Assembly: GCA_026419705.1 (NCBI GenBank)
Contig: JANZYY010000022.1
Span: 1-19,980, forward strand
DNA from: Fischerella sp.
GTDB lineage: Bacteria; Cyanobacteriota; Cyanobacteriia; Cyanobacteriales; Nostocaceae
DNA length: 19,980 bases
Direction: 5' to 3'
Shown here: piece by piece, positions 14,119-19,980 of the stretch
Layout of the letters: every line of letters starts with the position of its first letter
Position numbering within the stretch: position 1 is the stretch's first letter
The notes under the pieces: model-generated
What the model was told of the DNA's origin: nothing
Database searches by the model: none
The model's input: only the letters and a program-made list of their open reading frames with translations
Made by a program: the position numbers and the translations under genes

Positions 14119-14577
14119 TTACTTATCTCGTGTCAACTCGACAGCCATCAAATATTGCTCGTAGGCTGCACGAACGGTGGGGTTATCGTGTAGTTCTTGT
14201 GCTTTTCTTTGTATTTCTTCAAGAAACTGCGCGGCGATATCTTGTAGAGAAGGATGCAAGAGGCTAATGCTGTCTCCGAACACACGATTTAACTCTTGCC
14301 ACGCTGCTAATTGCTCTGGGGTAAGAGGCTGCTTGGCTGATAGTTTTGCACGACTTGCATCGAGCAAAATATCAACAAGCCGACTCTTGAGGTGTAGAGC
14401 AGCAGCAGCAAAATCTGCGAATCGCGGATCGATACCTCGTCGAGAATGCTGTCCTGTAGAATTTACTTCGACGACGTAAAAACCGTAAGGCAACGCTTCA
14501 AAAAGATCAATGGCACTTTCGGCAACGGGCACATATTTGCGCCCCTCTTTACGGTAGTAGACTTCCCGCTTACTCAT
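14119..14577 (-). CDS. Uncharacterised 152-aa phage protein
   Basis: 152 aa. Starts MSKREVYYRKEGRKYVPVAE, then a strand-rich segment ending GFYVVEVNSTGQHSRRGIDP, then mainly alpha-helical (RFADFAAAALHLKSRLVDIL..., LTPEQLAAWQELNRVFGDSI). The ATG overlaps the upstream gene's stop as ATGA, so it is translationally coupled. From memory, proteins beginning 'MSKR..YYKKEGRRYVPV' are widespread in marine T4-like phages, without known function. Nothing suggests an enzyme or a membrane protein. It belongs to the GC-richer early block. Confidence 0.78.
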   Translation of the reverse strand: MSKREVYYRKEGRKYVPVAESAIDLFEALPYGFYVVEVNSTGQHSRRGIDPRFADFAAAALHLKSRLVDILLDASRAKLSAKQPLTPEQLAAWQELNRVFGDSISLLHPSLQDIAAQFLEEIQRKAQELHDNPTVRAAYEQYLMAVELTRDK

Positions 14578-14864
14578 ACAAAATGAGCCCAGAGGAACTT
14601 CTCAGCGTCAGCAACGCTGCGGAATACTTCACTGCCTCGGCGACCGAGGTCGCGTGCAGCGCCTTGCCACTTGATTTGGATGAAGTTAGGTCCATAGATG
14701 TTAACTACACCGTCCAGCTTGTAAGCACGGCAAAAGGTCACCGTGTAGTAGGTGCGGCCGATCTTGTTTGTGCCTTGTCCGATCTCACTGCCGTAGACTT
14801 GGGCAAGATTTTTGGCAACGAAAAACTCGACCAAGTCGGCAGCGATTTGTTGACGGGTGTCCAT
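14574..14864 (-). CDS. Uncharacterised 96-aa phage protein
   Basis: The start is set at the ATG 14864 because a near-perfect Shine-Dalgarno (AAGGAGGT) lies 5 nt upstream; a GTG two codons earlier overlaps that site and is unlikely. 96 aa: helical N-terminus (QQIAADLVEFFVAKNLAQVY), then strands (YYTVTFCRAYKLDGVVNIYG, PNFIQIKWQ) and SEVFRSVADAEKFLWAHFV at the end. The 'VYGPNFI.V.W' and 'VFRSVADA..FL' pattern is, from memory, a recurrent small uncharacterised family in T4-like aquatic phages. The strongest ribosome-binding site in the window suggests high early translation. Confidence 0.78.
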   Translation of the reverse strand: MDTRQQIAADLVEFFVAKNLAQVYGSEIGQGTNKIGRTYYTVTFCRAYKLDGVVNIYGPNFIQIKWQGAARDLGRRGSEVFRSVADAEKFLWAHFV

Positions 14865-14876
14865 GTGCACCTCCTT

Positions 14877-15131
14877 TTACAGGTTAATTAGAGTACGCGG
14901 GTTGCTGCGATCCTTTGCGGGGCCTAGCACCTTCTCGAACAGCGGCAGGCTGCGACGAAATGCAACAGCATGCCGATCGTTAAAGTCACGAACTGCGGTT
15001 GCGGTGCGCTTATTGTGCAGGTTGCAAGCCACAAAGCTTGCCCATGCGCTTGCAGCGGCACGGGCTTTGCCGGGACCGTAACGATCACTGCCCACTTGCA
15101 CTACCGTAACAACTTTAACTATCTTGCTCAT
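14877..15131 (-). CDS. Uncharacterised 84-aa phage protein
   Basis: The start is placed at the ATG 15131 (MSKIVKVVTVVQ...), 7 nt after the stop of the upstream gene; the longer in-frame reading would overlap that gene by 38 nt. Strand-rich N-terminus, then an Ala/Arg-rich helix region (GKARAAASAWASFVACNLHN) and HAVAFRRSLPLFEKVLGPA, then the C-terminus. Overall basic. No family recognised. It is in the most GC-rich part of the window and coupled by proximity to its neighbours, consistent with one early operon from the promoter at 15449-15477. Confidence 0.68.
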   Translation of the reverse strand: MSKIVKVVTVVQVGSDRYGPGKARAAASAWASFVACNLHNKRTATAVRDFNDRHAVAFRRSLPLFEKVLGPAKDRSNPRTLINL

Positions 15132-15138
15132 ACTTTTT

Positions 15139-15417
15139 TCAGTCGTTGAACACAATGACACGCAGGTCGCGCACACCAGGGTCGGCGTTGACAGCGCGAT
15201 CCGTGGGATGCAGCATCCAGTCTAGCAGGTCGCCGTCTTGGGTCCGCGTGCTGCAAACTTGAAACTCTACCGTACGACCCGTCTTGTGGCTTTGCAGCAG
15301 CATCAGGCCGTTGGGACCAAACAAGGGGTCAGCAACACTGCAACCCAGCGAACTGGCTTCTGCCGAGAACGTCTTAGTCCTGGCATTGTAGTGAAACTGA
15401 TCGGTGTTATATCGCAT
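15139..15417 (-). CDS. Uncharacterised 92-aa phage protein, first gene of an early operon
   Basis: 92 aa, ATG at 15417 with CGGGA about 8 nt upstream. It lies 32 nt downstream of a strong sigma70-type promoter (TTGACA, 17 bp, CATAAT). The sequence is strand-rich: FHYNARTKTFSAEASSLGCS, GLMLLQSHKTGRTVEFQVCS, then LDWMLHPTD and RVIVFND at the end. From memory this matches a recurrent uncharacterised family in aquatic T4-like phages (pattern 'F.Y..R.K.F.AE.S.L' ... 'L.SH.TG..V.F.V' ... 'V.IFND'). Early role suspected from the promoter; function unknown. Confidence 0.78.
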   Translation of the reverse strand: MRYNTDQFHYNARTKTFSAEASSLGCSVADPLFGPNGLMLLQSHKTGRTVEFQVCSTRTQDGDLLDWMLHPTDRAVNADPGVRDLRVIVFND

Positions 15418-15448
15418 TTCGTGTCCCGTTTATTTAACGTATGCCTAC

Positions 15449-15477
15449 ATTATGTAGAAGTTTGGGCATTCTGTCAA
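15449..15477 (-). promoter_or_regulatory. Sigma70-type early promoter
   Basis: TTGACA (15472-15477), 17-bp spacer, CATAAT (15449-15454) on the minus strand, driving the gene at 15417. A 13-bp inverted repeat, CTACATTATGTAG (15445-15457), is centred on the -10 box and could be an operator. Confidence 0.85.
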
Positions 15478-15486
15478 CCAAAAAAG

Positions 15487-15572
15487 TGTAACAATTGTAA
15501 CAAACGCCCGAAATTTCGTGCAAAATTGCACAAAATTATACCCTAGCGTCAGATTTGTAACAGGATGTTACA
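15487..15572. repeat. TGTAACA heptamer cluster with palindromes
   Basis: TGTAACAA occurs at 15487-15494 and 15496-15503 (9-bp register), TGTAACA again at 15556-15562, and its inverse TGTTACA at 15566-15572, forming a 7-bp hairpin with the third copy over the stop codon of the 68-aa gene. Between them are the palindromes CGAAATTTCG (15509-15518) and GTGCAAAATTGCAC (15518-15531). The first pair sits about 10 bp upstream of the -35 box of the promoter at 15449-15477. Confidence 0.7.
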
Positions 15573-15774
15573 GAAATTTGATGGTTTCGGCCCGCAAGTG
15601 CACCATGATCTTTTCGATTTGGTTGTACCGGCAGATGAACTCGCGAGTGTCCTTGATCTCACTTTGTCCCTGCATGAGCCCTTCCATGCTGTCTAGTGCG
15701 ATTCGTGCTTCCTGAATATAGCGATGCAGTTGAGCTACTGCTTCTTGCTTGCGAAGTTGTTCGTGAATCGACAT
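15568..15774 (-). CDS. Small helical early protein, 68 aa
   Basis: 68 aa, ATG at 15774, with GGGAG about 8 nt upstream and its own strong promoter (TTGACA, 17 bp, TATACT). Almost entirely predicted helix with heptad-like hydrophobic spacing (QLRKQEAVAQLHRYIQEARI, then CRYNQIEKIMVHLRAE), so it may form a small coiled coil. No known family or active-site motif. Small early phage proteins with strong host-type promoters often act on host functions, but nothing in this sequence identifies a target. Its stop codon lies in a hairpin at 15556-15572. Confidence 0.7.
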   Translation of the reverse strand: MSIHEQLRKQEAVAQLHRYIQEARIALDSMEGLMQGQSEIKDTREFICRYNQIEKIMVHLRAETIKFL

Positions 15775-15796
15775 GCGTTTCTCCCACTATATCCGC

Positions 15797-15825
15797 AGTA
15801 TATGTCCAAATTCTTTTTTTGTCAA
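15797..15825 (-). promoter_or_regulatory. Sigma70-type early promoter
   Basis: TTGACA (15820-15825), 17-bp spacer, TATACT (15797-15802) on the minus strand, 22 nt before the ATG of the 68-aa gene. Confidence 0.87.
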
Positions 15826-15834
15826 GTTGTATTT

Positions 15835-16083
15835 TTACAACATCAGTCGAGCCAAAACGGCGTACTGCTCTGCTGTTTCAACTTGCACTTCAAGCTCTTT
15901 CTCTAACTCTAGATATCTTTCAGTAATGTGCCGACGGCACTTTACCAATTCTTTGCTCATTGCAGTTTGCAACGACCGACAGTGATTTATCATTTTGTTT
16001 AAATCGCGACGATATTGAAATGGAAGCATGCGATTTATTTTTTCGATTGCATTAATTCTATCTTGCAATGAATTCTCAAGCAT
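15835..16083 (-). CDS. Small coiled-coil early protein, 82 aa
   Basis: 82 aa, starting 3 nt after the stop of the preceding gene without a clear Shine-Dalgarno, so likely coupled. Nearly all helix, with charged heptads (DRINAIEKINRMLPFQYRRD and, near the end, RYLELEKELEVQVETAEQYA) typical of coiled coils. Two cysteines (residues 35 and 49). No family recognised. It ends just upstream of the -35 box of the next promoter, which lies about 10 nt past its stop. Confidence 0.68.
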   Translation of the reverse strand: MLENSLQDRINAIEKINRMLPFQYRRDLNKMINHCRSLQTAMSKELVKCRRHITERYLELEKELEVQVETAEQYAVLARLML

Positions 16084-16086
16084 AAA

Positions 16087-16326
16087 TTAAGGCTTATGTT
16101 TTTGAATCGTTATGTCGCTGGCTTCCATGAACAACTCTACTAGATCAAATCTTGTATTTTTGTCAAGACTGACCAATAACATATTGGCTGCGTGAATCAA
16201 GCCTGCTGCCATTCCCATTTCGCTAACACCAGCGGAATTCAAAGTCGAAATGATTGGAAAAATAGCTTTAAGCACTTCATCGCGTTCTTTAATAAGTTCT
16301 TCGGGTGTGTCCGGTTTAAATGCCAT
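16087..16326 (-). CDS. Small early protein, 79 aa
   Basis: 79 aa, the first gene of the leftward early block, with ATG at 16326 downstream of a sigma70-like promoter (TTGGCA, 17 bp, TATATT). No strong Shine-Dalgarno is visible in the AT-rich leader. The sequence is acidic and helical (TPEELIKERDEVLKAIFPII), with SEMGMAAGLIHAANMLLVSL as a mildly hydrophobic helix that is too polar for a confident membrane span. No recognised family. The 3' end almost abuts the following 82-aa gene. Confidence 0.68.
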   Translation of the reverse strand: MAFKPDTPEELIKERDEVLKAIFPIISTLNSAGVSEMGMAAGLIHAANMLLVSLDKNTRFDLVELFMEASDITIQKHKP

Positions 16327-16350
16327 AATATAAAATCATAATATTCTATT

Positions 16351-16379
16351 AATATATAGCATATTTTTTATTTTGCCAA
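16351..16379 (-). promoter_or_regulatory. Sigma70-like early promoter, divergent from gp14
   Basis: TTGGCA (16374-16379), 17-bp spacer, TATATT (16351-16356) on the minus strand, driving the early block from 16326. It lies back to back with the late box of gp14 (16381-16390). Confidence 0.65.
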
Positions 16380-16380
16380 G

Positions 16381-16390
16381 CGATAAATAC
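16381..16390 (+). promoter_or_regulatory. Late promoter of gp14-gp15
   Basis: CGATAAATAC, 17 nt before the gp14 ATG, with AGGA 9-12 nt before the start. Same core as the other late boxes. Confidence 0.7.
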
Positions 16391-16407
16391 TAAACAGGAT
16401 ACCAAAA

Positions 16408-17553
16408 ATGCCGCGTTTAAGTCTTTGGCGAGAAAAGAAAACAAACGATTACAAATTTATGGATCGTCGTATTTCCGAAATGTTTACTATCGGAGGCACC
16501 GGCATTTTGGTACACAAATATCTAGGACCCGATACCACAGGAAATACAGGCGATGATGCTACGCAACCTGTATATAATACAGACGATCCGTTGAACATAC
16601 AAGACGTTCTTTGGGGGGAAAATAGAGACCGAAAATACGAGCCCGACGTATATCCTATGCGAGGGGTATATCAGCGTACAGACCAAGATTTTGATTTAAG
16701 TCAATTTGGTTTGTTCCTTGCAAATGGCACAGTGTTTATGACTTGGCATTTAAACGATATGATCGCTCAGCTAGGTAGACGTATTATACCAGGCGATGTT
16801 ATTGAGTTTATGCACTTAGAGGATAAAGACTTTTTGGGGGCAGAAGAAAGCCCGGCTACTTTAAAAAAGTTCTACGTGGTGCAAGAAGTTAGTTGGGCAG
16901 CAGAGGGATTCGCACAAACTTGGTGGCCGCATTTGTGGCGCGGAAAACTTATTCCAATGCCAAACAGTCAAGAATATAAGAGCATATTAGATAACGTAGC
17001 AGCCAGCGACCCCGAAGGTACAGGAGAAGGCGGACCGCCACCTAGCTTAAGTGACGTGCTCAATAATTTACGCCCAATACAGCAAATTAATGACAAAATT
17101 ATTGAGCAGGCCGAAAGAGACGTTCCAAAAAGCGGTTACGATACTTCTAAACTTTATGTTAAACCAGTCGATGCACAAGGCAATCTGTTACCCGAAAACA
17201 CGCCGCCTTTAACCGATTTCTTATCGCCAAGTCCTGCTTATTTAAATGGAGACGGGCTTGCACCAAACGGTTTCCCTGTTTTATCGGGTACTACGTTTCC
17301 AGAGAATCCAAATGTAGGAGATTACGTTTTGAGATTAGACTATTTGCCTAATAGGTTATTTAGATTTGATGGTAGGCGTTGGGTCAAAGTCGAAGACAGT
17401 GTTCGTACTTCAATGACTCCTGGGCCAACAAATCAAACACAACGCAGCGTTTTTGTTAACAATACAAACACCTACGTTAAAAGTACGGGCGAAACAATGC
17501 CCGAACGCCAAAGTCTTAGTAAAGCACTTAAACCAACACCGGATAATAACTAA
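16408..17553 (+). CDS. gp14: Neck protein gp14
   Basis: 381 aa (T4 gp14 is 256 aa). The first 200 residues carry the gp14 pattern: IQDVLWGENRDRKYEPDVYP (the 'FGED' region), FDLSQFGLFLANGTVFMTWH, IPGDVIEFMHLEDKDFL (T4 GDLIYFPM), then FYVVQEVSWAAEGFAQTWWP followed by HLWRGKLIPM. The C-terminal third is an extension containing NVGDYVLRLDYLPNRLFRFD followed by GRRWVKVED, a W/Y module also found inside the sheath protein of this phage. gp14 and gp13 form the collar that seals the head and receives the tail. It has a late box and AGGA upstream, and its stop overlaps the gp15 start (TAATG). It is on the opposite strand from gp13, unlike in T4. Confidence 0.85.
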   Translation: MPRLSLWREKKTNDYKFMDRRISEMFTIGGTGILVHKYLGPDTTGNTGDDATQPVYNTDDPLNIQDVLWGENRDRKYEPDVYPMRGVYQRTDQDFDLSQFGLFLANGTVFMTWHLNDMIAQLGRRIIPGDVIEFMHLEDKDFLGAEESPATLKKFYVVQEVSWAAEGFAQTWWPHLWRGKLIPMPNSQEYKSILDNVAASDPEGTGEGGPPPSLSDVLNNLRPIQQINDKIIEQAERDVPKSGYDTSKLYVKPVDAQGNLLPENTPPLTDFLSPSPAYLNGDGLAPNGFPVLSGTTFPENPNVGDYVLRLDYLPNRLFRFDGRRWVKVEDSVRTSMTPGPTNQTQRSVFVNNTNTYVKSTGETMPERQSLSKALKPTPDNN

Positions 17554-18968
17554 TGCAGCAATTTTTTTACGATCGCCAAATACGTAGATTTGTAATACAA
17601 TTTATTCGAGGTATTTCTAATTTTTATGTTGAATACGGAAAAGATCCTAACGGCAATGTAAATCTGCTACGTGTTCCTGTTATGTACGGAGACCAGCAAC
17701 GCCAAGTTGCTTCTATTATTAACCGTGGTAGCGAAAACACATTATTAAATGTTCCTATAATGGCTGTTTATATAGCAGGACTTGAATATGACCGTGCTCG
17801 TGTGCAAAATCCAACACACATTAGCAAGATACATTTACGGGAACGTAGATATAATGCCGATTTAGGAGGATATGACGTAGGCGTACAAGGAGATGCTTAT
17901 AGTATTGAGCGTTTAATGCCGGTTCCATATAAATTAACACTAAAATTAGATATATGGACTAGCAACACGGAACAAAAATTGCAAATTATAGAACAAATGG
18001 CCGGATTATTTAACCCTGCACTTGAATTACAAAGTACAGACAATTATATTGATTGGACTAGCTTAAGTTCTATATTTTTAAATTCTACTAATTGGACTAG
18101 TAGAACTGTACCAGCAGGTGCAGAGGATTCGATTGATGTAGCAACTTTAACGTTTGAACTACCAATCTGGATTAGTCCGCCTGCTAAAGTTAAAAAACTT
18201 GGAATAATACACAAAATTGTCAACAGCATTTATACTGATACCGGAGATTTAGATTTAGACAGTTTCGGTGCTGAAAACTTGGTCGGTCAAAGATTTATTA
18301 CTCCACTAGGATATAACGTTTTATTTCTAAATAATACATTAAGATTAATAAGAACACGCAGTAATGTAAACATTGTTTCTGATGATTTTGTAGAACCGGC
18401 TGGGGTCATTGGAGAATTTGACGACTGGCGGCCATTAATAGAATTATACGGAACTTTAAGACCCGGAACAACACAAATACGATTACAATATCCCGATAGC
18501 GATGCTGAAATTATTGGAACTGTAGCTTACCATCCTACGGATAGAACTACATTGCTGTTTACTCCATTTATTGATACAATTCCTGCAAATACATTACCGC
18601 CTATCAACGCAATTATAGATCCTTTTAAGAGTAATGTTAATACACAAATTTTAAATCCTCCTGCAGGAACAAGATATATGATTTTGAATCCCATTGGCAG
18701 CGAATTTAACGAAACAAACAATGATCCGGATGCTTGGAGAGGAAATCCTGTATGGTGGGCTGCTAATGGTGTTCCTTTAATTGCTAACGGAGGAGATATA
18801 ATTGAATATAATGGACAATATTGGAGCGTTGTTTTTAGCATTACAACTACAACAACAGAATACGTAACAAATTTATCAACAGGGATACAGTATAAATGGC
18901 ACAATCAAGAATGGTCGAAATCAATCGAAGGCGAGTACCCGGCTGGCAGCTGGAGAATAATAATTTAA
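17553..18968 (+). CDS. gp15: Tail completion and sheath stabiliser protein gp15
   Basis: 471 aa (T4 gp15 is 272 aa). The N-terminal half follows T4 gp15: FFYDRQIRRFVIQFIRGISN (T4 YFYNSSFRRY...LFSNI), LLRVPVMYGDQQRQVASI (T4 FIRVPITYASKE), VPIMAVYIAGLEYDRARVQN, then PVPYKLTLKLDIWTSNTEQK and LQIIEQMAGLFNP near residue 122-150 (T4 PIKMIYELSIFTRYEDDMFQ). The C-terminal 240 residues are an extension with GDIIEYNGQYWSVVF and a terminal YKWHNQEWSKSIEGEYPAGS module. The protein caps the finished tail and joins it to the neck. It starts at the TAATG overlap with gp14 and its last 73 nt overlap the Nudix gene. Confidence 0.9.
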   Translation: MQQFFYDRQIRRFVIQFIRGISNFYVEYGKDPNGNVNLLRVPVMYGDQQRQVASIINRGSENTLLNVPIMAVYIAGLEYDRARVQNPTHISKIHLRERRYNADLGGYDVGVQGDAYSIERLMPVPYKLTLKLDIWTSNTEQKLQIIEQMAGLFNPALELQSTDNYIDWTSLSSIFLNSTNWTSRTVPAGAEDSIDVATLTFELPIWISPPAKVKKLGIIHKIVNSIYTDTGDLDLDSFGAENLVGQRFITPLGYNVLFLNNTLRLIRTRSNVNIVSDDFVEPAGVIGEFDDWRPLIELYGTLRPGTTQIRLQYPDSDAEIIGTVAYHPTDRTTLLFTPFIDTIPANTLPPINAIIDPFKSNVNTQILNPPAGTRYMILNPIGSEFNETNNDPDAWRGNPVWWAANGVPLIANGGDIIEYNGQYWSVVFSITTTTTEYVTNLSTGIQYKWHNQEWSKSIEGEYPAGSWRIII

Positions 18969-19381
18969 TTGAAAGTGCTGGTGCGTTAATTTATTGTCGA
19001 AGCACAAATCGATATTTGTTTTTATTGAGGGATAAAACCAAACATACCAACACATGGGGTTTGGCAGGCGGAAAAATTAACAAAAACGAAACTGTAGCAC
19101 AGGGATTATACAGAGAAATTCAAGAAGAAATTGGAATAGATTTTACTAAACAAAAAATTATTCCAATTGAAAAATTTACCAGCTACAATAATAATTTTAT
19201 CTATCACACATTTTTAATTGTTGTTGATAGCGAATTTGTACCGAAATTAAATTCCGAACATAAAGGATATTGTTGGGTCAATATTAAAGACTACCCCAAA
19301 CCCCTGCATCCGGGCGTCTGGAAATCATTTAATTTCAACACTGTAATTGATAAATTATCTATTATAGAATTGGTAATTTAA
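18896..19381 (+). CDS. Nudix hydrolase
   Basis: 161 aa with a perfect Nudix box GX5EX7REUXEEXGU: G59, E65, R73-E74-I75, E77-E78, G80-I81. Nudix enzymes hydrolyse nucleoside diphosphates linked to another group (for example oxidised dNTPs, NADH, ADP-ribose or capped RNA); the substrate cannot be told here, though the family in T4 (NudE) uses ADP-sugars and dinucleotides. The ATG 18896 lies inside gp15; the long 73-nt overlap is accepted because no in-frame ATG, GTG or TTG follows before the conserved GALIYC strand, and AGGG lies 11 nt upstream. The stop overlaps that of the convergent gene in TTAA. Confidence 0.92.
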   Translation: MAQSRMVEINRRRVPGWQLENNNLIESAGALIYCRSTNRYLFLLRDKTKHTNTWGLAGGKINKNETVAQGLYREIQEEIGIDFTKQKIIPIEKFTSYNNNFIYHTFLIVVDSEFVPKLNSEHKGYCWVNIKDYPKPLHPGVWKSFNFNTVIDKLSIIELVI

Positions 19382-19980
19382 CCAATATCGGCTTCTTTGA
19401 CAAATTGATTAAAATCAATTTGTCGATAATTTAAACAATCACGGAGTTGATCAGGTTCCCTTGCATATTCAGTGGGCATAACCCTGATAAATTCTACATC
19501 TCGATACAAACGCATAATGTATCTTAAAGTATCAAACCAAAATTTTTGATCTGTTTGTGCATTCCAAGCAGTTTGATATGCGTTGGTACCAGCATAAACA
19601 TTGTAATTGTGATTTTTTGTATCTTGGCCGTCAAATCCTAACAAAAATATTTTTCTATGCCCATCAAATGCTGCCAAATATGCTGCAATACTACCTGCAT
19701 TATAACTTGGATTTTGAGGAATTAAATAAAATTTTCCAGGATATTCCATTAAATGTGGTGCTCTAGCATAAACGATGTGATGATCACAATATCCGCTGGC
19801 TGCAACTTCTGCGACAATTTCGTCACCTGTTACTACTAAAAAATCCGGTGAGAAATCTCTGTATAATGCATTACAACCGTAAGATTGCAATCTCTCAGTA
19901 CCATTTAAACCGCCCCTATGATTAGCAATATATTTTAAATCAAATCCCAATCTTGTTATACCATTACCAATAACGACTGC
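19378..19980 (-). CDS. Rossmann-like protein of DUF115/MptE-like type (N-terminus beyond window)
   Basis: 200 residues are visible; the reading frame is open to the right edge, where it reads AVVIGNGITRLGFDLKYI. A TTG inside this is unlikely to be the start. VVIGNG is a Rossmann-type phosphate-binding loop, and YGCNALYRDFSPDFLVVTGD, then YNAGSIAAYLAAFDGHRKIF followed by LLGFDGQD, resemble the MptE-like/DUF115 and sialyltransferase-like fold of nucleotide-sugar enzymes. From memory, proteins with 'IGNG.SR' plus 'YGCNALYRDF.PD' plus 'LGFD' are frequent in marine phages and have no assigned function. A glycosyltransferase-like or nucleotide-binding role is possible but unproven. It converges on the Nudix gene with overlapping stops. 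Confidence 0.75.
   Translation of the reverse strand, partial: AVVIGNGITRLGFDLKYIANHRGGLNGTERLQSYGCNALYRDFSPDFLVVTGDEIVAEVAASGYCDHHIVYARAPHLMEYPGKFYLIPQNPSYNAGSIAAYLAAFDGHRKIFLLGFDGQDTKNHNYNVYAGTNAYQTAWNAQTDQKFWFDTLRYIMRLYRDVEFIRVMPTEYAREPDQLRDCLNYRQIDFNQFVKEADIG

Noticed and set aside
14865..14870. Start of the 96-aa protein at GTG 14870
   Set aside because: The GTG overlaps the strong AAGGAGGT site; the ATG at 14864 has ideal spacing.
15132..15176. N-terminal extension of the 84-aa protein to 15176
   Set aside because: It would overlap the upstream coding region by 38 nt and has a cysteine-rich, unlikely sequence; ATG 15131 fits the operon spacing.
15835..15985. Rightward small open frames around 15696-15985
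   Set aside because: They run antisense across two promoters and a coiled-coil gene and lack ribosome-binding sites.
1..19980. tRNA genes, CRISPR array, integrase or insertion sequence
   Set aside because: No GTTCRANNC-type T-arm with a cloverleaf context, no regularly spaced repeats and no recombinase or transposase motif were seen by eye. A tRNA scan would be decisive.

Overview
This window is part of a T4-like tailed phage genome (contractile-tailed myovirus, class Caudoviricetes). The evidence is a set of recognisable T4-type virion genes: tail sheath (gp18), tail tube (gp19), neck proteins (gp13, gp14), tail completion/sheath stabiliser (gp15), head completion nuclease-like protein (gp4), a probable small terminase (gp16) and a gp1-like deoxynucleotide kinase. 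The AT-rich sequence, the long sheath protein and several small uncharacterised families resemble, from memory, T4-like phages of aquatic bacteria (cyanophage/pelagiphage-like). The host cannot be read from the window. No tRNA, CRISPR array, integrase or insertion sequence was seen.

Layout. 1-5968, leftward: a capsid-targeted small protein (cut by the window edge), two uncharacterised genes, a large AT-hook protein, a virion-like protein, gp16-like, gp4, a 42-codon small gene, a small conserved protein and a tail-tube-fold protein. 6026-9937, leftward: gp19 and gp18. 10042-10395, rightward: a single HNH-like gene. 10379-12593, leftward: nucleotide kinase, two capsid-targeted small proteins and gp13. 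12654-16326, leftward: nine small uncharacterised genes, visibly GC-richer in the middle, with three sigma70-type promoters (all with 17-bp spacers), ending in a terminator. 16408-19381, rightward: gp14, gp15 and a Nudix hydrolase. 19378-19980: a partial leftward Rossmann-like gene.

Expression. Structural genes are preceded by a T4-late-type box (TAAATA core, nine sites found). The small-gene block has host-type TTGACA/TATAAT promoters instead. The two classes meet at 12594-12632, where one hairpin is at once the early terminator, a ribosome-binding-site lock, and the carrier of a late promoter in its loop. At three genes (3617, 5968, 10042) the late box sits so close to the ATG that leaderless or near-leaderless late mRNAs are predicted.

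Main points for a second look: (1) three small ORFs begin with M-R-A-x-E-F-I-x-E, matching the capsid-targeting/prohead-protease cleavage peptide of T4 internal head proteins; two of them are gap-free paralogues over residues 1-47. (2) Two genes appear broken by a single-base +1 shift: a two-CxxCxG zinc protein at an A6 run, and the N-terminus of gp13. They may be assembly errors, slippage, or programmed frameshifts. (3) The neck genes 13 and 14, normally adjacent, are on opposite strands and separated by the early block. All functional calls rest on reading motifs and on memory of the families; no database search was possible.
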